The position numbers were made by a program, and so were the translations under genes. From the NCBI GenBank assembly GCA_012961925.1, contig DTYK01000189.1:1-8013 (forward strand): a DNA stretch of 8,013 nt, written 5' to 3'. This document shows positions 7,291 to 8,013 of this stretch, one piece after another (position 1 is the first letter of the stretch; each line of letters opens with the position of its first letter). Under the pieces are notes generated by a model, which saw nothing but the letters and a program-made list of their open reading frames with translations, ran no database searches and was not told the DNA's origin. This DNA comes from Candidatus Latescibacterota bacterium (GTDB lineage: Bacteria; Latescibacterota; MVCY01; DTYK01).

Positions 7291-7308
7291 GATATTAGTT
7301 TAAATATC
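7291..7308. repeat. 18-bp palindrome before the second tetR gene
   Basis: GATATT and AATATC are exact inverted 6-bp arms around AGTTTA. The site lies between the putative promoter and the AGAGG at 7313-7317. It is a second candidate operator, but the region is A+T rich, so chance is possible. Confidence 0.4.
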
Positions 7309-7323
7309 AAATAGAGGCCTGTC

Positions 7324-7946
7324 ACGAAAAAGGAAAAATTAGAGGCCATCCTGCATGCCGCTAAGAAGATGTTCGCACGATATGGCCTCCGCAAGACAAG
7401 TATGGATGAAATGGCCAGGGTCGCTAGGGTCTCCAAGGCGACCATATACAACTATCTGGGGAGCAAAGATCGAGTTTACCTGGAAGTTCTTCGAAGAGAA
7501 GCCGATGAGATAGTCGACAAGATATCGTCTTCAGTGGTCAAGAAGTCCTCCCTGCAAATAAGCTGGTTGCCTTTCCAGGGCCAAGATCCGGTATATGCGT
7601 TGTCTATAAATATTCTGAACCCTGATCGGGTTGGGATAGAAAACCTTGTGTCCAGCGGAGAAGACATTCGCAACGAACTTTTTGAACGGGAAGTGGAAAA
7701 CATTCATTCCATCCTGCACGATGGATTAAAAAAGGGCGTATTCTATATCACTCATCCCTTCTAATGGCAAGGTGGTCTATTGGCCATGCCTTGAGGGGCT
7801 TTGAGCTAAACTGGCTGGTTCGGGAGAGTACGGAACAGATTGAACTGTATCTCGATGAACTCATAAATGTCCTATTTTACGGCGTCGTATCCGAAGAACG
7901 CTTGGTAAGAAACTCATGTGGTTTAAAAAAGCGGAGACCCTTCTAA
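7324..7946 (+). pseudogene. TetR-family regulator, start codon lost and frameshifted
   Basis: The N-terminal HTH is clear: ILHAAKKMFARYGLRKTSM, DEMARVARVSKATIYNYLGS, KDRVYLEVL. The family needs about ten residues before ILHAA, but no ATG, GTG or TTG lies there in frame. The first ATG (7369) would cut off helix 1. AGAGG (7313-7317) lies six bases before an ACG at 7324, where a one-base change from ATG would explain the loss. The frame then reads KKEKLEAILHAAKK. It stops at TAA 7762-7764 after FYITHPF. The missing C-terminus continues in another frame from about 7758: MARWSIGHALRGFELNWL, then YLDELINVLFYGVVSEERL, ending at 7946. HALRGFELNWL and LINVLFYGV fit the last helices of such TetR proteins, so one indel near 7760 splits the gene. 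It is divergent from the intact tetR and of a different subfamily. Confidence 0.85.
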
Positions 7947-8013
7947 GAGTGATGGCAACGGAAAAGAGGTGTCCGATGACTACAAAAGGAAGGCGTCAAG
8001 GATAGACCGAAGG
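7947..8013 (+). other. Right edge; possible beginning of a further gene
   Basis: AAGAGGTG lies a few bases before ATG 7975, but that frame stops at a TAG after nine codons. A second candidate is ATG 7916 (MWFKKAETLLRVMA), inside the tail of the broken regulator, which meets the same TAG. The frame from 7949 is open to the window end but has no recognisable motif. In such loci an adaptor gene often follows the regulator; I cannot tell whether one starts here. Confidence 0.25.

Noticed and set aside
1..8013. CRISPR array, tRNA or rRNA, or an IS with transposase
   Set aside because: No regular short repeats, no RNA-gene sequence and no transposase motif seen on either strand. The only insertion-like signal is the small inverted repeat at 7142-7213.

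Overview
This window is a multidrug-efflux (RND type) locus of a Gram-negative bacterium that is mostly in ruins. The mix of an AcrAB/TolC-like tripartite pump, TetR-family regulators and a DUF3187-type outer-membrane protein, at roughly 50% G+C, suggests a deltaproteobacterial (Desulfobacterota-like) host. That assignment is inference from family distribution, not from a marker gene.

Layout, left to right. Positions 1-227 hold nothing I can identify. A plus-strand remnant of a NodT/OprM-type outer-membrane factor (about 228-801) carries a frameshift, an amber codon and a missing 3' half. It abuts, tail to tail, a minus-strand DUF3187 remnant (about 819-1682) that can be followed through four frameshifts and a stop across what first looks like empty sequence. 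Next comes an intact minus-strand outer-membrane-factor lipoprotein gene (1726-3135). Upstream of it, on the same strand, are an RND transporter pseudogene (3137-5223) and a membrane-fusion-protein (AcrA-like) pseudogene (5223-6333). The operon is headed by an intact TetR/AcrR-family regulator (6395-7018). A palindrome-rich divergent intergenic region (7019-7320) follows. On the plus strand is a second TetR-family gene (about 7324-7946) that has lost its start codon and is split by a frameshift. The last ~70 bases may begin another gene but cannot be resolved.

Ancestral logic: tetR - MFP - RND - OMF - DUF3187 ran leftward as one unit. The regulator controls it, the periplasmic adaptor links the inner-membrane proton-driven pump to the outer-membrane channel, and the genes sit 1-60 bases apart. 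In this genome the adaptor and pump are dead: about 12 lesions, including loss of roughly 1 kb of the pump gene. The regulator and the channel read cleanly from start to stop. The left-hand OMF remnant implies that a second, convergent pump operon once ended here. The right-hand regulator may have headed a third.

I see no new defence, mobile or catalytic system. The noteworthy content is the pattern of decay, the survival of two genes within it, and the repeat structure between the divergent regulators.
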